Positions 44,115-53,697 are shown, counted from the first letter of the stretch. The stretch: 64,000 nt of DNA from UBA9926 sp913064795 (GCA_045560765.1 JBJKZD010000009.1:1073593-1137592); one strand, 5' to 3'. The notes: generated by a model not told the origin, from the letters alone. Made by a program: numbers and translations.

Positions 44115-45234
44115 CCCCAGTCTCAAAGACGGCGCTCGACAACGCTGGGTGATAAAGCTCGGCAGTGCCCTTTTATCGCACGAAACACAGGGCCTCAATC
44201 AACCTTTGATTGCGTCGCTAGCTGACGTCTGCGTTCGGCTTCGGGGGCAGGGCATCGACCCCATTTTGGTGTCATCGGGGGCGATTGCTCAGGGGATGGT
44301 GAGGCTCGGATGGAAAGCTCGCCCTCACGAACTGCATCAGCTCCAGGTTGCTGCGGCGGTAGGACAGATGGGTCTGATTCGGGCCTACCAGTCGGCATTT
44401 GAAGATTATGGGGTTGAGACAGCCCAGGTCTTACTGACGAGTGCGGACTTGAACAATCGGAATCGGTACCTCAACGCAAGAAGCGCATTGCGGTCTATGC
44501 TGGAGATGGGCATTGTCCCTGTGGTGAACGAGAACGACACGGTCGTCACTGAGGAGATCCAGTTTGGCGATAATGACTCACTTGGGGCGCTTGTGGGGAA
44601 TCTCGTCGAGGCCGTTTACCTTGTCATTTTGACCGATCAGGAAGGTCTATACGAAGCAGATCCACGTCATGATTCGAACGCCCAGTTAGTTCGCGAAGCT
44701 AACGCAGGGGATCCCCAGTTGGAGCAATACGCGGGCCCAAGTGGCGCGTTAGGTCGCGGTGGAATGCTGACAAAACTCCAGGCCGCTACCAAGGCTGCCC
44801 GCTCGGGCGCCTCGACGATTGTCTGCTCCGGAAGAAATCCACAGGTGCTTCTCGGGATACCGCGAGGTGACGTCCCAGGAACGTTGCTCAAAGCGGCCTC
44901 TGGTCGGATCGCCGCACGTAAGTTGTGGCTAGCAGGCAGAATGCAATCCCTCGGGCGGGTCTACATCGATGCGGGAGCATGCAGCGTCCTGATGGGTTCT
45001 GGCAGAAGTCTTTTGCCCGTTGGGGTGACACGCGTTGAAGGGGGTTTTCAGCGCGGGGACCTGGTTGACTGCCTAGCAGATGAGGACGGCAGACTGATCG
45101 CGCGGGGACTGGCTAATTATTCCGCTGAGGAAACGGCAAAAATCGCAGGTCAGTCAAGCCTTAAAATAGAAGAATATCTTGGTTATGTCGATGAGCCGGA
45201 ACTCATCCACCGGGATAACATGGTGCTGGTGTGA
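44098..45234 (+). CDS. proB: Glutamate 5-kinase
   Basis: 378 residues. The amino-acid kinase core (WVIKLGSALLS, VSSGAIAQG, NENDTVVTEEIQFGDNDSL) is followed by a C-terminal PUA domain. ProB phosphorylates glutamate, the first step of proline synthesis. The start overlaps the obgE end; ATG 44101 is an equal alternative. proA is not adjacent. Confidence 0.96.
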   Translation: MMTVTSPSLKDGARQRWVIKLGSALLSHETQGLNQPLIASLADVCVRLRGQGIDPILVSSGAIAQGMVRLGWKARPHELHQLQVAAAVGQMGLIRAYQSAFEDYGVETAQVLLTSADLNNRNRYLNARSALRSMLEMGIVPVVNENDTVVTEEIQFGDNDSLGALVGNLVEAVYLVILTDQEGLYEADPRHDSNAQLVREANAGDPQLEQYAGPSGALGRGGMLTKLQAATKAARSGASTIVCSGRNPQVLLGIPRGDVPGTLLKAASGRIAARKLWLAGRMQSLGRVYIDAGACSVLMGSGRSLLPVGVTRVEGGFQRGDLVDCLADEDGRLIARGLANYSAEETAKIAGQSSLKIEEYLGYVDEPELIHRDNMVLV

Positions 45235-45265
45235 GGGGCGGGCGTCAGAAAATCGCCGCCAGGGG

Positions 45266-45535
45266 TTAAGCCGGGGCTTGTGCCCTGAGCCTGGCGTTGA
45301 GACGACTTTTGAGCCTCGCTGCCTGATTGGCGTGTGCCAGGCCTTTGCGGGCTGCGCGGTCGACGCTTGATGTGAGTTCGCGATAGGCGGTTTGGGCACC
45401 TGCGGTGTCGCGTTCCTCAAGACTGCGGTTAAATCGTTTGATCGCGGTGCGCATGTTTGAGCGCTGCGACATGTTACGCGCCCGATGGTTTGCCGCTTGG
45501 CGGGCGCGTTTTCGTGCCTGAGCTGTGTTGGCCAA
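45266..45535 (-). CDS. rpsT: 30S ribosomal protein S20
   Basis: 89 residues, very basic, with the typical MANTAQARKRARQAANHRARN start, here given in part, and a helical bundle. It binds 16S rRNA. It is convergent with proB and divergent from murJ, as in many gammaproteobacteria. A strong promoter lies upstream. Confidence 0.97.
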   Translation of the reverse strand: MANTAQARKRARQAANHRARNMSQRSNMRTAIKRFNRSLEERDTAGAQTAYRELTSSVDRAARKGLAHANQAARLKSRLNARLRAQAPA

Positions 45536-45564
45536 GGTATTCTTCCGGAAAAAAACAACGGGCG

Positions 45565-45593
45565 AGTATCCAGAATTACAGCACTTTTGTCAA
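45565..45593 (-). promoter_or_regulatory. Sigma70-type promoter for rpsT
   Basis: On the minus strand TTGACA (45593-45588), 17-bp spacer, GATACT (45570-45565). The -35 is perfect. It lies 30 bp before the rpsT start, so the leader is short. Confidence 0.75.
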
Positions 45594-45640
45594 CGGTGAA
45601 ATGTTGTTAGCGATAGAAAGGGTGGGATCCACGTCAGTTT

Positions 45641-47188
45641 ATGATTAAAAACGTCGGTGCAGTAGGCGGGATGACCCTGATCTCACGCATGACAGGTTTA
45701 GTCCGGGACATCGCATTCGCTCAGTTCCTCGGAAGTGGCGCCCTCGCTGATGCCTTTTTTGTGGCATTTCGAATCCCAAACTTCTTTCGGCGGATTTTTG
45801 GCGAGGGGGCGCTTTCGGTCGCGTTTGTCCCGGTTTACTCGCAATACGAGGCTCGTTATCCGGCGGCCGAGGCCCGGGCGTTTCTGAATTTGATGGCGGG
45901 CCGGCTAGGTTTGGTTCTCATATTGGTGACCTCGGCGGGAATAGTCGCGTCACCTGCCCTTGTGGGGCTCATGGCGCCGGGATTTCTCGATGACCCGGTC
46001 CGGTATGAGTCAACCGTCTCCGCGCTTCGCTGGACGTTCCCCTATCTCTTTTTTATTTCGTTAGTGGCCATGGCGGCGGGGATTTTAAATACCCATGACC
46101 GGTTTGGTGCTGCGGCGGCGACGCCGATTCTGCTAAACCTTAGTCTGATTACGACAGTATGGTTTTTTGTGCCGGATTCCCAGAACGGCGCAGTGACGCT
46201 AGGCATTGGGGTTCTAGTTGCAGGCCTAGTTCAACTCGGTTTTCAGTTTCCGTTCTTAAAAATGCTGGATAGAGTGCCGTTACCGCAAGTGTGGCCCCGA
46301 TCTCCCGAAGACAAGGTGGGCGCCGCCGGGGTGGGGCAGGTCTTAAAACTGATGATTCCTGCTATCTTTGGAGTTTCGATTGCGCAGATCAACCTGCTGG
46401 TGAACACCATTCTTGCTTCTTTTCTGGTTACCGGTAGTGTTTCCTGGCTTTATTACTCTGATCGCTTAATGGAATTTCCTTTGGGTGTTTTTGGTGTCGC
46501 GTTGGCTACGGTGATTTTGCCTACGCTCTCGCGTCAGGTTGCCAAGAAAGAAGAAGAGAGTTATCAAGAGACGCTTGATTGGGCCCTGCGTCTTGTATTT
46601 CTAATCTGCCTGCCCGCGGCTGCAGCGCTTGCCATCTTGGCATTTCCACTGATGGTTTCGTTGTTTCAGTATGGCGCTTTCTCAGACGAGGACGCCGGGA
46701 TGGCATCACGGGCATTGGTGGCATTCTCCATCGGTTTGATCGGTTTCGTAACGGTAAAAGTGCTTGCCCCCGGTTTTTATGCCCGGAAAGATACCCACAC
46801 ACCAGTGCTGATTGGCGCAATAGCCATGGCGGTCAATGCCCTGGTGGCGGTCGTGCTGGTTTGGGATCTGGCGCACGTGGGGCTGGCACTCGCGACCAGT
46901 GCGGCAGGTTTGGTGAACGCTTTTCTGTTATATCACCGGCTGAACAAGTTAGGGCACTTTAGCGCTAGAGCGGGTTGGGGGATGTTCTTGGCGCGGGTTG
47001 TCTTGGCTACCGCCGCCATGTCGGTTTTTCTCTACTTTACTCAGGGTCTGCAGAGTGAATGGCTGGACGCCGGTCTTGTTGAGCGGGTAGGACGCCTTTT
47101 GTTTCTGATTGCTTCCGGCGGCTTGGCCTATTTGGTTGTGCTGTATATGACAGGGCTACGTGTTCATCAGTTTTTGGTTCGGCCCTAG
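45641..47188 (+). CDS. murJ: Lipid II flippase MurJ
   Basis: 515 residues with about 14 membrane segments. N-terminus GGMTLISRMTGLVRDIAFAQFLG and PNFFRRIFGEGALSVAFVPVYS carry the conserved charged residues of the MurJ cavity. It moves lipid II across the inner membrane for peptidoglycan synthesis. It is the first of a plus-strand run to ispH, overlapping the next gene by one base. Confidence 0.97.
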   Translation: MIKNVGAVGGMTLISRMTGLVRDIAFAQFLGSGALADAFFVAFRIPNFFRRIFGEGALSVAFVPVYSQYEARYPAAEARAFLNLMAGRLGLVLILVTSAGIVASPALVGLMAPGFLDDPVRYESTVSALRWTFPYLFFISLVAMAAGILNTHDRFGAAAATPILLNLSLITTVWFFVPDSQNGAVTLGIGVLVAGLVQLGFQFPFLKMLDRVPLPQVWPRSPEDKVGAAGVGQVLKLMIPAIFGVSIAQINLLVNTILASFLVTGSVSWLYYSDRLMEFPLGVFGVALATVILPTLSRQVAKKEEESYQETLDWALRLVFLICLPAAAALAILAFPLMVSLFQYGAFSDEDAGMASRALVAFSIGLIGFVTVKVLAPGFYARKDTHTPVLIGAIAMAVNALVAVVLVWDLAHVGLALATSAAGLVNAFLLYHRLNKLGHFSARAGWGMFLARVVLATAAMSVFLYFTQGLQSEWLDAGLVERVGRLLFLIASGGLAYLVVLYMTGLRVHQFLVRP

Positions 47189-47616
47189 TGGGGTTAAATT
47201 CTTTTCCCGCAGAGGTTATAGCCTCGATCAGCCACCCGAGCGAGTCAAAGTACTTCTCTTTATCCGAAGCCAAACAGGCGTTGCCGGTCCTCCAGAAAAT
47301 CACTCGCTCAGCGGCTCAAGATCTTGCTCCATTGCAGGAGGAGATGAGCCGCCTGCTCGATTGCGACCCAAGGCAAGAGCCCTTAAGGGAGCAGTTCGAG
47401 CAGATCGTTCGAAAGTGGCTCTCGCAGGTTCAACGCCTTGGGTTGCGGGTATCAGGACTATGGGAAGTCGGATTCGATACGGGCGATGGATACCTGAGTT
47501 GGCGTTATCCTGAACTGCGTCTGGCATACTTTCGGTATTACGAAGAAAGTTTTTCTCGGCGCCGGCCGCTCGGGCAGGTCATTGAGGAAGACCAACCGGA
47601 GTGGGCACACCAATAG
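47188..47616 (+). CDS. DUF2203-like protein
   Basis: 142 residues from GTG 47188, which overlaps the murJ stop. The DUF2203 pattern is visible: KYFSLSEAKQALPVLQKITRS near the start, a helical middle, then LGLRVSGLWEVGFDTGDGYLSWRYPE as divergent forms of the G-L-V-D-F...L-C-W core. Function is unknown. The spot between murJ and ribF is unusual for this family, and the fit is moderate. Confidence 0.65.
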   Translation: MGLNSFPAEVIASISHPSESKYFSLSEAKQALPVLQKITRSAAQDLAPLQEEMSRLLDCDPRQEPLREQFEQIVRKWLSQVQRLGLRVSGLWEVGFDTGDGYLSWRYPELRLAYFRYYEESFSRRRPLGQVIEEDQPEWAHQ

Positions 47617-47631
47617 GCCCTCTGATAACTG

Positions 47632-48561
47632 ATGATACTGATCCGCGATTCTTACAATGTTCAGGTGCAGCACCGACCCTCGGTGGTCTCTATTGGAAAT
47701 TTCGATGGAGTGCATTTGGGGCATGTCCGCTTGTTGGCACTGTTGAAAGACAAGGCACAAGCATTAGGTGCAAAAGCGACGGCGATGACCTTTGAACCGC
47801 ATCCACACGAATTCTTTAGTCCGCAGAATGCGCCCCCAAAATTGCTGCGGTGGCGGGAGAAGTTCGAAAAGCTTTCTGACGCCGGCGTCGATCAGGTGTT
47901 CTCGCTTCGATTTAATGAGTCTCTTTCTCAGACTTCTGCGGAAGATTTCGTGAGGAAGTATCTTGTCGAGGGTATTGGGGTTCGGCACGTGGTTATCGGA
48001 GATGATTTTCGATTCGGCCGAAAACGCGCAGGCGATGTGCACTTGTTACGTAGCCTCGGGGAGCAGTGGAATTTCAGTATCAGCACTGTCGAGACCTACT
48101 TGATTGGAGACGAGCGGGTCAGCAGCACGCGAATTCGGGACATGCTCAAGCAGGACGACTTCGACACCGCTCAATCGCTCTTGGGTTATCCGTATGCAAT
48201 TCACGGAAAGATCGCCCATGGAAACAAACTAGGCCGCACGATCGGATTCCCGACAGCCAACATTATCTTGCCCCATGACAATGTTCCCGTTTGGGGTGTG
48301 TACGCTGTCTTGATGCACTTCCCGGGTTCCGAACCGAAACCAGGGGTAGCGAACGTCGGAGTCCGGCCAACTGTAGGTGGGGATCGGGTCCTCCTTGAGA
48401 CTCATCTTTTTGATTTTTCAGAAGACATCTATGGACAGCGGGTCCGCGTTGAATTCAAGTCAAAGATTCGAGACGAACAGCGTTTTGATTCCTTCGACGC
48501 GTTGAAAACGCAGATCGCCAAGGATGCGGCGGCAGCTCGCTCATGGTTTGAACAGTTCTAG
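47632..48561 (+). CDS. ribF: Bifunctional riboflavin kinase / FAD synthetase
   Basis: 309 residues. N-terminal FMN adenylyltransferase with VSIGNFDGVHLGH and the later DDFRFGRKRAGD, ISSTRIR-type (VSSTRIRDML) motif; C-terminal riboflavin kinase with GRTIGFPTANI and GVYAV. It makes FMN and FAD. Position between murJ and lspA is classic. Confidence 0.97.
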   Translation: MILIRDSYNVQVQHRPSVVSIGNFDGVHLGHVRLLALLKDKAQALGAKATAMTFEPHPHEFFSPQNAPPKLLRWREKFEKLSDAGVDQVFSLRFNESLSQTSAEDFVRKYLVEGIGVRHVVIGDDFRFGRKRAGDVHLLRSLGEQWNFSISTVETYLIGDERVSSTRIRDMLKQDDFDTAQSLLGYPYAIHGKIAHGNKLGRTIGFPTANIILPHDNVPVWGVYAVLMHFPGSEPKPGVANVGVRPTVGGDRVLLETHLFDFSEDIYGQRVRVEFKSKIRDEQRFDSFDALKTQIAKDAAAARSWFEQF

Positions 48562-48574
48562 CAATATCGAAATT

Positions 48575-49105
48575 ATGGAAAAGGAGATGACTGCAGACAT
48601 TGGCCGACAGCGCTTTATTTTTGCGTCTGTCGTGCTCGTTTTCCTGCTTGCGGACTGGCTCAGTAAGAGACTGTTTCAGGGTTGGTTGGAGACAGGTGGA
48701 CCTATCGATGTTATCCCCGGCTTCAGGCTTATTCTGGTTCACAACCACGGCGCGGCCTTTGGCTTTTTGGCTTCCGCCGGGGGTTGGCAAAGAGGATTGT
48801 TCATTTTTGTCGCGGCCGCGGTGATCATTTACCTCGCGTGGCGCTTGTGGATGGCAAGATCTGAAGAGAAGCTTACGAACATCGGGTTTGCCATGATTTT
48901 GGGCGGGGCAGCAGGTAATTTGATCGACCGGGTGCGCCATGGCTACGTAGTCGACTTTATAGATATTTATGTGCGGGACTGGCATTGGCCCGCTTTTAAT
49001 GTCGCCGATGCCGCGATCTCGATAGGGGCGCTCGTTGTGATCTTCGACAGCCTCGGACTTTTTCGGATTCATCCCAGTAAACCGTCTCAGAATGGCGCTC
49101 CATAG
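48575..49105 (+). CDS. lspA: Lipoprotein signal peptidase
   Basis: 176 residues with four membrane segments. The catalytic aspartates are in GNLIDRVRHGYVVDFIDIY and FNVADAAI. It removes signal peptides from prolipoproteins such as LptE above. The start is uncertain: ATG 48575 gives MEKEMTADI; another ATG at 48587 is directly abutted by AAGGAG, too close for use. Confidence 0.95.
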   Translation: MEKEMTADIGRQRFIFASVVLVFLLADWLSKRLFQGWLETGGPIDVIPGFRLILVHNHGAAFGFLASAGGWQRGLFIFVAAAVIIYLAWRLWMARSEEKLTNIGFAMILGGAAGNLIDRVRHGYVVDFIDIYVRDWHWPAFNVADAAISIGALVVIFDSLGLFRIHPSKPSQNGAP

Positions 49106-49558
49106 ATGAGATCAGTGCAGGCAAATGACAAGATCCTGGTCCGGTATCGAGTGCTGGATGCGGCTGGGACGATCCTCGAAGATTCTAGACAGACGTCGGT
49201 TGAGATTGTGATTGGTGAGGGCAGTTTGCCTCATCTCGTTGAGAACGCTCTGTTGGGTCGCGTGATGGAAGACCATGTCAGCGTAGAAATCGGGGCGGAA
49301 GACGAAGCCTTTGGGGCCTACGATCAAACGAAGATCCAGTCCTTGTCGAGCAGTAAGTTCGAAGGGTTCGGAGCGGTAGAATCGGGGATGCTTTTGGAGT
49401 TCACTCTTCCGGACGGCGAAGGCGTGGCGGGGTGTGTCACCCACGTTGCTGAGAACGAGATCACTGTGGACTTTAACCACCCCTTGGTCGGTCGCGACTG
49501 TGTCTATGAGATGGATCTAGTGGAATTCGCAGATCCGGCAGAGGGAGAAAATGCCTAA
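49106..49558 (+). CDS. fkpB: FKBP-type peptidyl-prolyl isomerase, SlpA/FkpB type
   Basis: 150 residues: the FKBP strand V(L)VRYRVLDAAGTILEDSR, then the IF insert (VEIGAEDEAFGAYD) and final FNHPLVGRD motif of the SlyD/FkpB group. It has no metal-binding His-rich tail, separating it from SlyD. Position between lspA and ispH fits FkpB. Confidence 0.93.
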   Translation: MRSVQANDKILVRYRVLDAAGTILEDSRQTSVEIVIGEGSLPHLVENALLGRVMEDHVSVEIGAEDEAFGAYDQTKIQSLSSSKFEGFGAVESGMLLEFTLPDGEGVAGCVTHVAENEITVDFNHPLVGRDCVYEMDLVEFADPAEGENA

Positions 49559-49573
49559 GGACCCAAAAAACTG

Positions 49574-50506
49574 ATGGGTGAATTCACAATCGAACTTGCG
49601 AATCCCCGAGGTTTTTGTGCGGGAGTAGATCGTGCGATCGAGATAGTGGAGCGCGCACTTGAGCTTTATGGCGCACCGATTTATGTGCGGCATGAGGTTG
49701 TTCATAACCGCTATGTCGTCAGGAACCTGAAAGAAAAGGGCGCGGTGTTCGTTGAGGAACTTGAAGAAATTCCAGATGACAGTACGGTGATATTCAGCGC
49801 GCATGGCGTAGCCAGGGTTGTCCAGAATGCCGCCGCAGGTCGCGAACTTCGCGTACTCGATGCGACCTGCCCTCTCGTCACGAAAGTGCACACCGAAGTG
49901 AGCCGCTACGGACGCGAGGGCAGGACGGTCATTCTTGTGGGGCATGCAGGACATCCGGAGGTCGAGGGAACCATGGGCCAGGCCACGGGAGTGCTTCACC
50001 TGGTGGAGTCCGTTGAAGACATTGATAATCTCAACATCCCCGCTGGAACACCTCTGGCCTACGTCACCCAGACCACTTTATCGGTCGATGATACTGCCAA
50101 GATTCTTAAAAGATTGCGCGAGCGATTTCCCGAAATCGAAGGCCCTCGCCGTGATGATATCTGTTATGCCACGCAGAATCGTCAGGATGCGGTTCGGGCG
50201 ATTGCCGAGCGCTGTGATGTCGTTTTCGTAGTGGGGTCAGCAACCAGCTCCAACTCAAACCGTTTGCGTGAACTGGCGGCTCAAACAGGTGCCCGCGCGT
50301 TTTTGGTTGACGGCGCAGAAGATATCGATAAAAAAGTGCTTGAGGGTGTTCATCGTGTCGGTTTGACTGCCGGTGCATCTGCTCCCGAGATCCTCGTTGA
50401 TGAGGTGGTTAAAGAACTCCAAGCGTTGGGGGGATCTCTCATAACTGTGTCCTCTCCGCTCGACGAAGGGGTTTCCTTCTCTCTACCAGTAGAACTTCGC
50501 CACTAA
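49574..50506 (+). CDS. ispH: 4-hydroxy-3-methylbut-2-enyl diphosphate reductase
   Basis: 310 residues. Three cluster cysteines are in NPRGFCAGVDRA, DATCPLV and DDICYATQNRQ; the substrate motifs HEVVHN and SSNSNRLRE are intact. It makes IPP and DMAPP in the MEP pathway, supplying ispB. Last gene of the housekeeping run; the accessory region begins 200 bp further on. Confidence 0.97.
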   Translation: MGEFTIELANPRGFCAGVDRAIEIVERALELYGAPIYVRHEVVHNRYVVRNLKEKGAVFVEELEEIPDDSTVIFSAHGVARVVQNAAAGRELRVLDATCPLVTKVHTEVSRYGREGRTVILVGHAGHPEVEGTMGQATGVLHLVESVEDIDNLNIPAGTPLAYVTQTTLSVDDTAKILKRLRERFPEIEGPRRDDICYATQNRQDAVRAIAERCDVVFVVGSATSSNSNRLRELAAQTGARAFLVDGAEDIDKKVLEGVHRVGLTAGASAPEILVDEVVKELQALGGSLITVSSPLDEGVSFSLPVELRH

Positions 50507-50519
50507 GCTCAGAACTTCC

Positions 50520-50530
50520 GGGGGGGGGGG
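50520..50530. repeat. 11-G homopolymer
   Basis: A run of 11 G residues just after ispH, at the border between housekeeping genes and the catabolic region. It is intergenic and no gene depends on its length. Confidence 0.85.
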
Positions 50531-50604
50531 CGGTTGCTGGCTTCTTGTCTACACTGAGTTGTCTCTCCGGCGGCGCTAGATCACGCAACAGACTTCCGTC
50601 TGTG

Positions 50605-50610
50605 TATAAT
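50605..50610 (+). promoter_or_regulatory. Possible -10 box upstream of the Rieske operon
   Basis: A perfect TATAAT about 103 bp before the Rieske oxygenase start. No good -35 is at 16-18 bp, so it may need an activator. LysR-type control from the gene at 54262 is a guess. Confidence 0.35.
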
Positions 50611-50712
50611 AATTCTGGAACAATAAAGTAAAAATGAGAGTGTTAAGTTATATAAGGGTATGTTTTGTTGAGAAGAGCAGCGTGACAGACATTAAGGAGT
50701 CAGGGAGGCGAA

Positions 50713-52083
50713 ATGACTGATTCGACTCGATGGACTAATGAGAGGTTTGGGGGATATCACCTGAGGCACCCCCTCGAAGACGATGTTGACCTTACGCGCG
50801 TAGGACCGACTCAACCGTGTGGTGAATACATGCGGCGTTTCTGGTTCCCTGTAGCGATGACTGAGCAATTGGGCGAGCGGCCCGTCCCGATTCGGATTTT
50901 GGGAGAGGACCTCGTTATCTTCCGAGACCTCAGTGGAGTCATTGGACTCTTGCATAGGCACTGCTCTCATCGCCGAATGTCTCTCGAGTACGGCAGGATT
51001 GAGCAAAATGGAATTCGTTGCGCTTATCACGGCTGGCAGTTCGACGTCGACGGAAACATTTTGGATACGCCCGGCGAGCCGGCCGAAAGCACCATCAAAG
51101 ATAAGATTTGTCACGGAGCCTACCCGGTTCGGGAGTTCAAGGGGCTTGTGTTTGCGTACATGGGGCCTCCTGACAAAAAGCCGTCATTTCCGATCCTTGA
51201 TAGTTTTAATATTGATGGCCACGAGATGATCCCCTATTCGATCCATTCGCCCTGTAACTGGCTGCAGGAGAGCGAAAACTCCATGGATCCCTTTCATAGT
51301 GTGTTTCTGCACGGCCGAGTGAACGGGCCGCAATTTCCGGGATTGGAGCACTTTGTGGCACTTCCCGTGGTGGAGTACTTCAAGCGCCCAGAAGGCTTTG
51401 TGTATAGCCACTGCCGGCGGCAGGGTGATCTCATCATGATGCGTTTCCACGATCACATCACGCCAACCATGGCGCAGAACGGGGGCATGTTCCAGAAGCT
51501 TGATGGGCCAAAAGTGTTTGGGAGAACCAGTCTTACTAAATGGGTTACCCCCATAGATGATACGAACAGCCGTAAATTCGGTTGGCGCCACTTCAACGAT
51601 GCCGATGAGGTGCTTCGTCAGGGAGACAAGACTGGGGTCGGTTGGGAGAAGGTAGATTTTTATGGACAGACTGCACACCGGACAGAGAAAGAACGCTTAG
51701 AAAGTCCTGGAGACTGGGAAGCGTGGACCAGTCAAGGTCCAATAAATATCCATCAGCGAGAATATCTTGGAACCACTGATGAAGGCGTTTCTCTGCTTCG
51801 CACCAAACTGAAAAAGGATATTCGGGCTGTCCAGCGCGGAAAAGCGGTCTCGCATCCTGTCGGTTCCGAAGATTCGCCGTTTCACACCTACGGTGGCGAC
51901 ACAGTCCTTCGACTGCCTGAAGATTCATCGGACGATAACGGATTAATGCGTCATGCTCAGAGCGAGGTCGCCCGGATATATTTTGCCGCGGACCAATACG
52001 AAGAAGACGATCGTCGGGACTTCATCGCGCACGAGATTCGCAAGCATTTCGGGGATGAAGCATTGACGGGAGCCAAAGACTGA
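50713..52083 (+). CDS. Rieske non-heme iron oxygenase alpha subunit (phthalate dioxygenase-like)
   Basis: 456 residues. Rieske [2Fe-2S] ligands are C84-x-H86 (HCSHRRMS) and C103-x2-H106 (CAYHGWQF); the mononuclear iron site is in SMDPFHSVFLH (H195 and H200, with an Asp later). The C-terminal catalytic domain is of the single-component alpha-only type. It hydroxylates or O-/N-demethylates a substrate with O2, needing electrons from a reductase that is not encoded nearby. GGAGG upstream of ATG 50713. The gene is two bases from the aminotransferase, forming a four-gene operon. Substrate unknown. Confidence 0.9.
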   Translation: MTDSTRWTNERFGGYHLRHPLEDDVDLTRVGPTQPCGEYMRRFWFPVAMTEQLGERPVPIRILGEDLVIFRDLSGVIGLLHRHCSHRRMSLEYGRIEQNGIRCAYHGWQFDVDGNILDTPGEPAESTIKDKICHGAYPVREFKGLVFAYMGPPDKKPSFPILDSFNIDGHEMIPYSIHSPCNWLQESENSMDPFHSVFLHGRVNGPQFPGLEHFVALPVVEYFKRPEGFVYSHCRRQGDLIMMRFHDHITPTMAQNGGMFQKLDGPKVFGRTSLTKWVTPIDDTNSRKFGWRHFNDADEVLRQGDKTGVGWEKVDFYGQTAHRTEKERLESPGDWEAWTSQGPINIHQREYLGTTDEGVSLLRTKLKKDIRAVQRGKAVSHPVGSEDSPFHTYGGDTVLRLPEDSSDDNGLMRHAQSEVARIYFAADQYEEDDRRDFIAHEIRKHFGDEALTGAKD

Positions 52084-52085
52084 TC

Positions 52086-53180
52086 GTGGCAGCAGGACGA
52101 CCCGTCCCGCGGCCTGGGATAAGCAGTATTCGTGGCCACATGGTAGCGCCTTCAGAAGACGCTGCGTCAACCGGTATCTTTCTCGCTTCAAATGAAAGTG
52201 TTTATGGCCCTGGCCAAATGGCCCAGGAAGCGATCATGCGGAGCGCGAGTACCGTGGAGCGGTATCCGGACGACGGGGTCGCGCGGCTCGCAGCTGCTAT
52301 CGGCGTTAGATATGGCATTGACTCTGAAACCATCTGCTGTGGGTTTGGTTCGGACGACCTGTTGGCGCGCTTGGCGCGGGCTTACCTCTCGCCAGGTGAC
52401 GAACTCATTCATTCTGCTCACGGATATCCGAAAATCCCAAACTACGCCTATGCCAATGACGCAGTACCTGTAAGTGCGGCAGATCAGGATTTCACAGCCG
52501 ATGTGGATGCGATCCTCCAATGTGTAACCGAGCGCACCCGTATCGTAATGTTGGCCAATCCGGATAATCCAGCGGGGAGTTACCTAAGCGGCGGCGAAGT
52601 TCGCCGTCTTCATGGGCGCCTTAGCCCTGAAATTCTATTGGTGCTCGACTCTGCCTATACCGAATACGTCAGCGCCACAGACTATGAGAATCCACTAGCA
52701 CTAATTAAATCCTCCACGAATGTCGTAATGACCCGAACCTTTTCGAAGGTGTTTGGCTTGGCTGGTCTCAGGGTGGGTTGGGCCTGTGGACCGGAGGAAG
52801 TTATCGATACCTTGAGGCGAATTGGGATCACTTTTCCAATATCAGTTCCAGCCCTGGCGGCGTGTGAGGCGGCTCTTGAAGATCGTGATCATTTTGAAAG
52901 GGTCGTTGGGGAGAATCACCGTATTCGGGAAATGTTTTCTGATGCGCTCAAAAGTTTAGGGTTTGAAGTGATTCCGAGTCAGACCAACTTTGTTCTGGCC
53001 CGCTTTGCCGAACCAGACCAAGCAGTTCGTGTCCATCAGTCGCTTGAAGCCAACGATATCTACACGCGGCGGTTTGCGGGTGGAGAGTTTGCCAGGTGTG
53101 TCCGCTTCACCTTGGGCACTGAAGAGGAAATGCTCGGTTGCATTGCAGTCCTCGAGAATGGGTGTAAGGCAAATGGGTGA
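52086..53180 (+). CDS. HisC-like PLP aminotransferase (class I/II)
   Basis: 364 residues from GTG 52086. PLP lysine K221 in TRTFSKVFGLAGLRVGW, plus ASNESVYGP near the start, ANPDNPAGSY and the late VRFTLGTEEEM. These are histidinol-phosphate aminotransferase-family features, but many such paralogues act on other amino acids. The context (oxygenase, 2-oxoacid decarboxylase) suggests a catabolic transaminase, not histidine synthesis. It overlaps the next gene by eight bases. Confidence 0.9.
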   Translation: MAAGRPVPRPGISSIRGHMVAPSEDAASTGIFLASNESVYGPGQMAQEAIMRSASTVERYPDDGVARLAAAIGVRYGIDSETICCGFGSDDLLARLARAYLSPGDELIHSAHGYPKIPNYAYANDAVPVSAADQDFTADVDAILQCVTERTRIVMLANPDNPAGSYLSGGEVRRLHGRLSPEILLVLDSAYTEYVSATDYENPLALIKSSTNVVMTRTFSKVFGLAGLRVGWACGPEEVIDTLRRIGITFPISVPALAACEAALEDRDHFERVVGENHRIREMFSDALKSLGFEVIPSQTNFVLARFAEPDQAVRVHQSLEANDIYTRRFAGGEFARCVRFTLGTEEEMLGCIAVLENGCKANG

Positions 53181-53697
53181 GCCGCTTCGGGGAATGAATA
53201 TCCAGGCGGCTCTGCACGAAGCCCACGTCGAGTTTGTGGTGGCGTTGCCGGACATCGTCACTTGCGATGAACTTCTTTGGCCGATTGCCAGAGAGAGTAA
53301 CTTTAGATTGGTCAATGTCTGCAAGGAAGATGAGGGTGTCTCGATCTGTGCAGGCCTCTCTTATGCAGGCAAGCGTGCCATACTCTTGATGCAGCATACG
53401 GGGTTTTTGGACTCGATCAACGCAATACGCGTTATGGGGATGGACTATCAGTTACCTATAGTAATGATGATCGGTCTTCAAGGTCTCGAAGAGGATCGGT
53501 CGCCGAGTGAGTCTGCGCAAAACGGTGTACGTATCGTTGAGCCCATTCTTAAAGCGATGGATATCCGATATTTGGTTCTTAACGATGACTCGGATTCCTC
53601 GGCTATATCGAAAGCAATCGATTCGGCCTATTCGGCGCCACAGCCATTGGTTTTTCTGATCCCTCGAATGGGGAAACCGGATGACTATGAAGCGTGA
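53173..53697 (+). CDS. ThDP-dependent decarboxylase alpha subunit, sulfopyruvate/phosphonopyruvate decarboxylase-like
   Basis: 174 residues, the size of ComD. The PYR-domain features: an N-terminal FVVALPDIVTCDE and the conserved Glu in VNVCKEDEGVSICAG that activates the thiazolium; GLSYAGKRAILLMQHTGFLDS follows. Start ATG 53173 overlaps hisC-like stop. With the following gene it makes a split ThDP enzyme. It decarboxylates a 2-oxoacid to an aldehyde; sulfopyruvate, phosphonopyruvate or another acid is possible. Confidence 0.85.
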   Translation: MGEPLRGMNIQAALHEAHVEFVVALPDIVTCDELLWPIARESNFRLVNVCKEDEGVSICAGLSYAGKRAILLMQHTGFLDSINAIRVMGMDYQLPIVMMIGLQGLEEDRSPSESAQNGVRIVEPILKAMDIRYLVLNDDSDSSAISKAIDSAYSAPQPLVFLIPRMGKPDDYEA

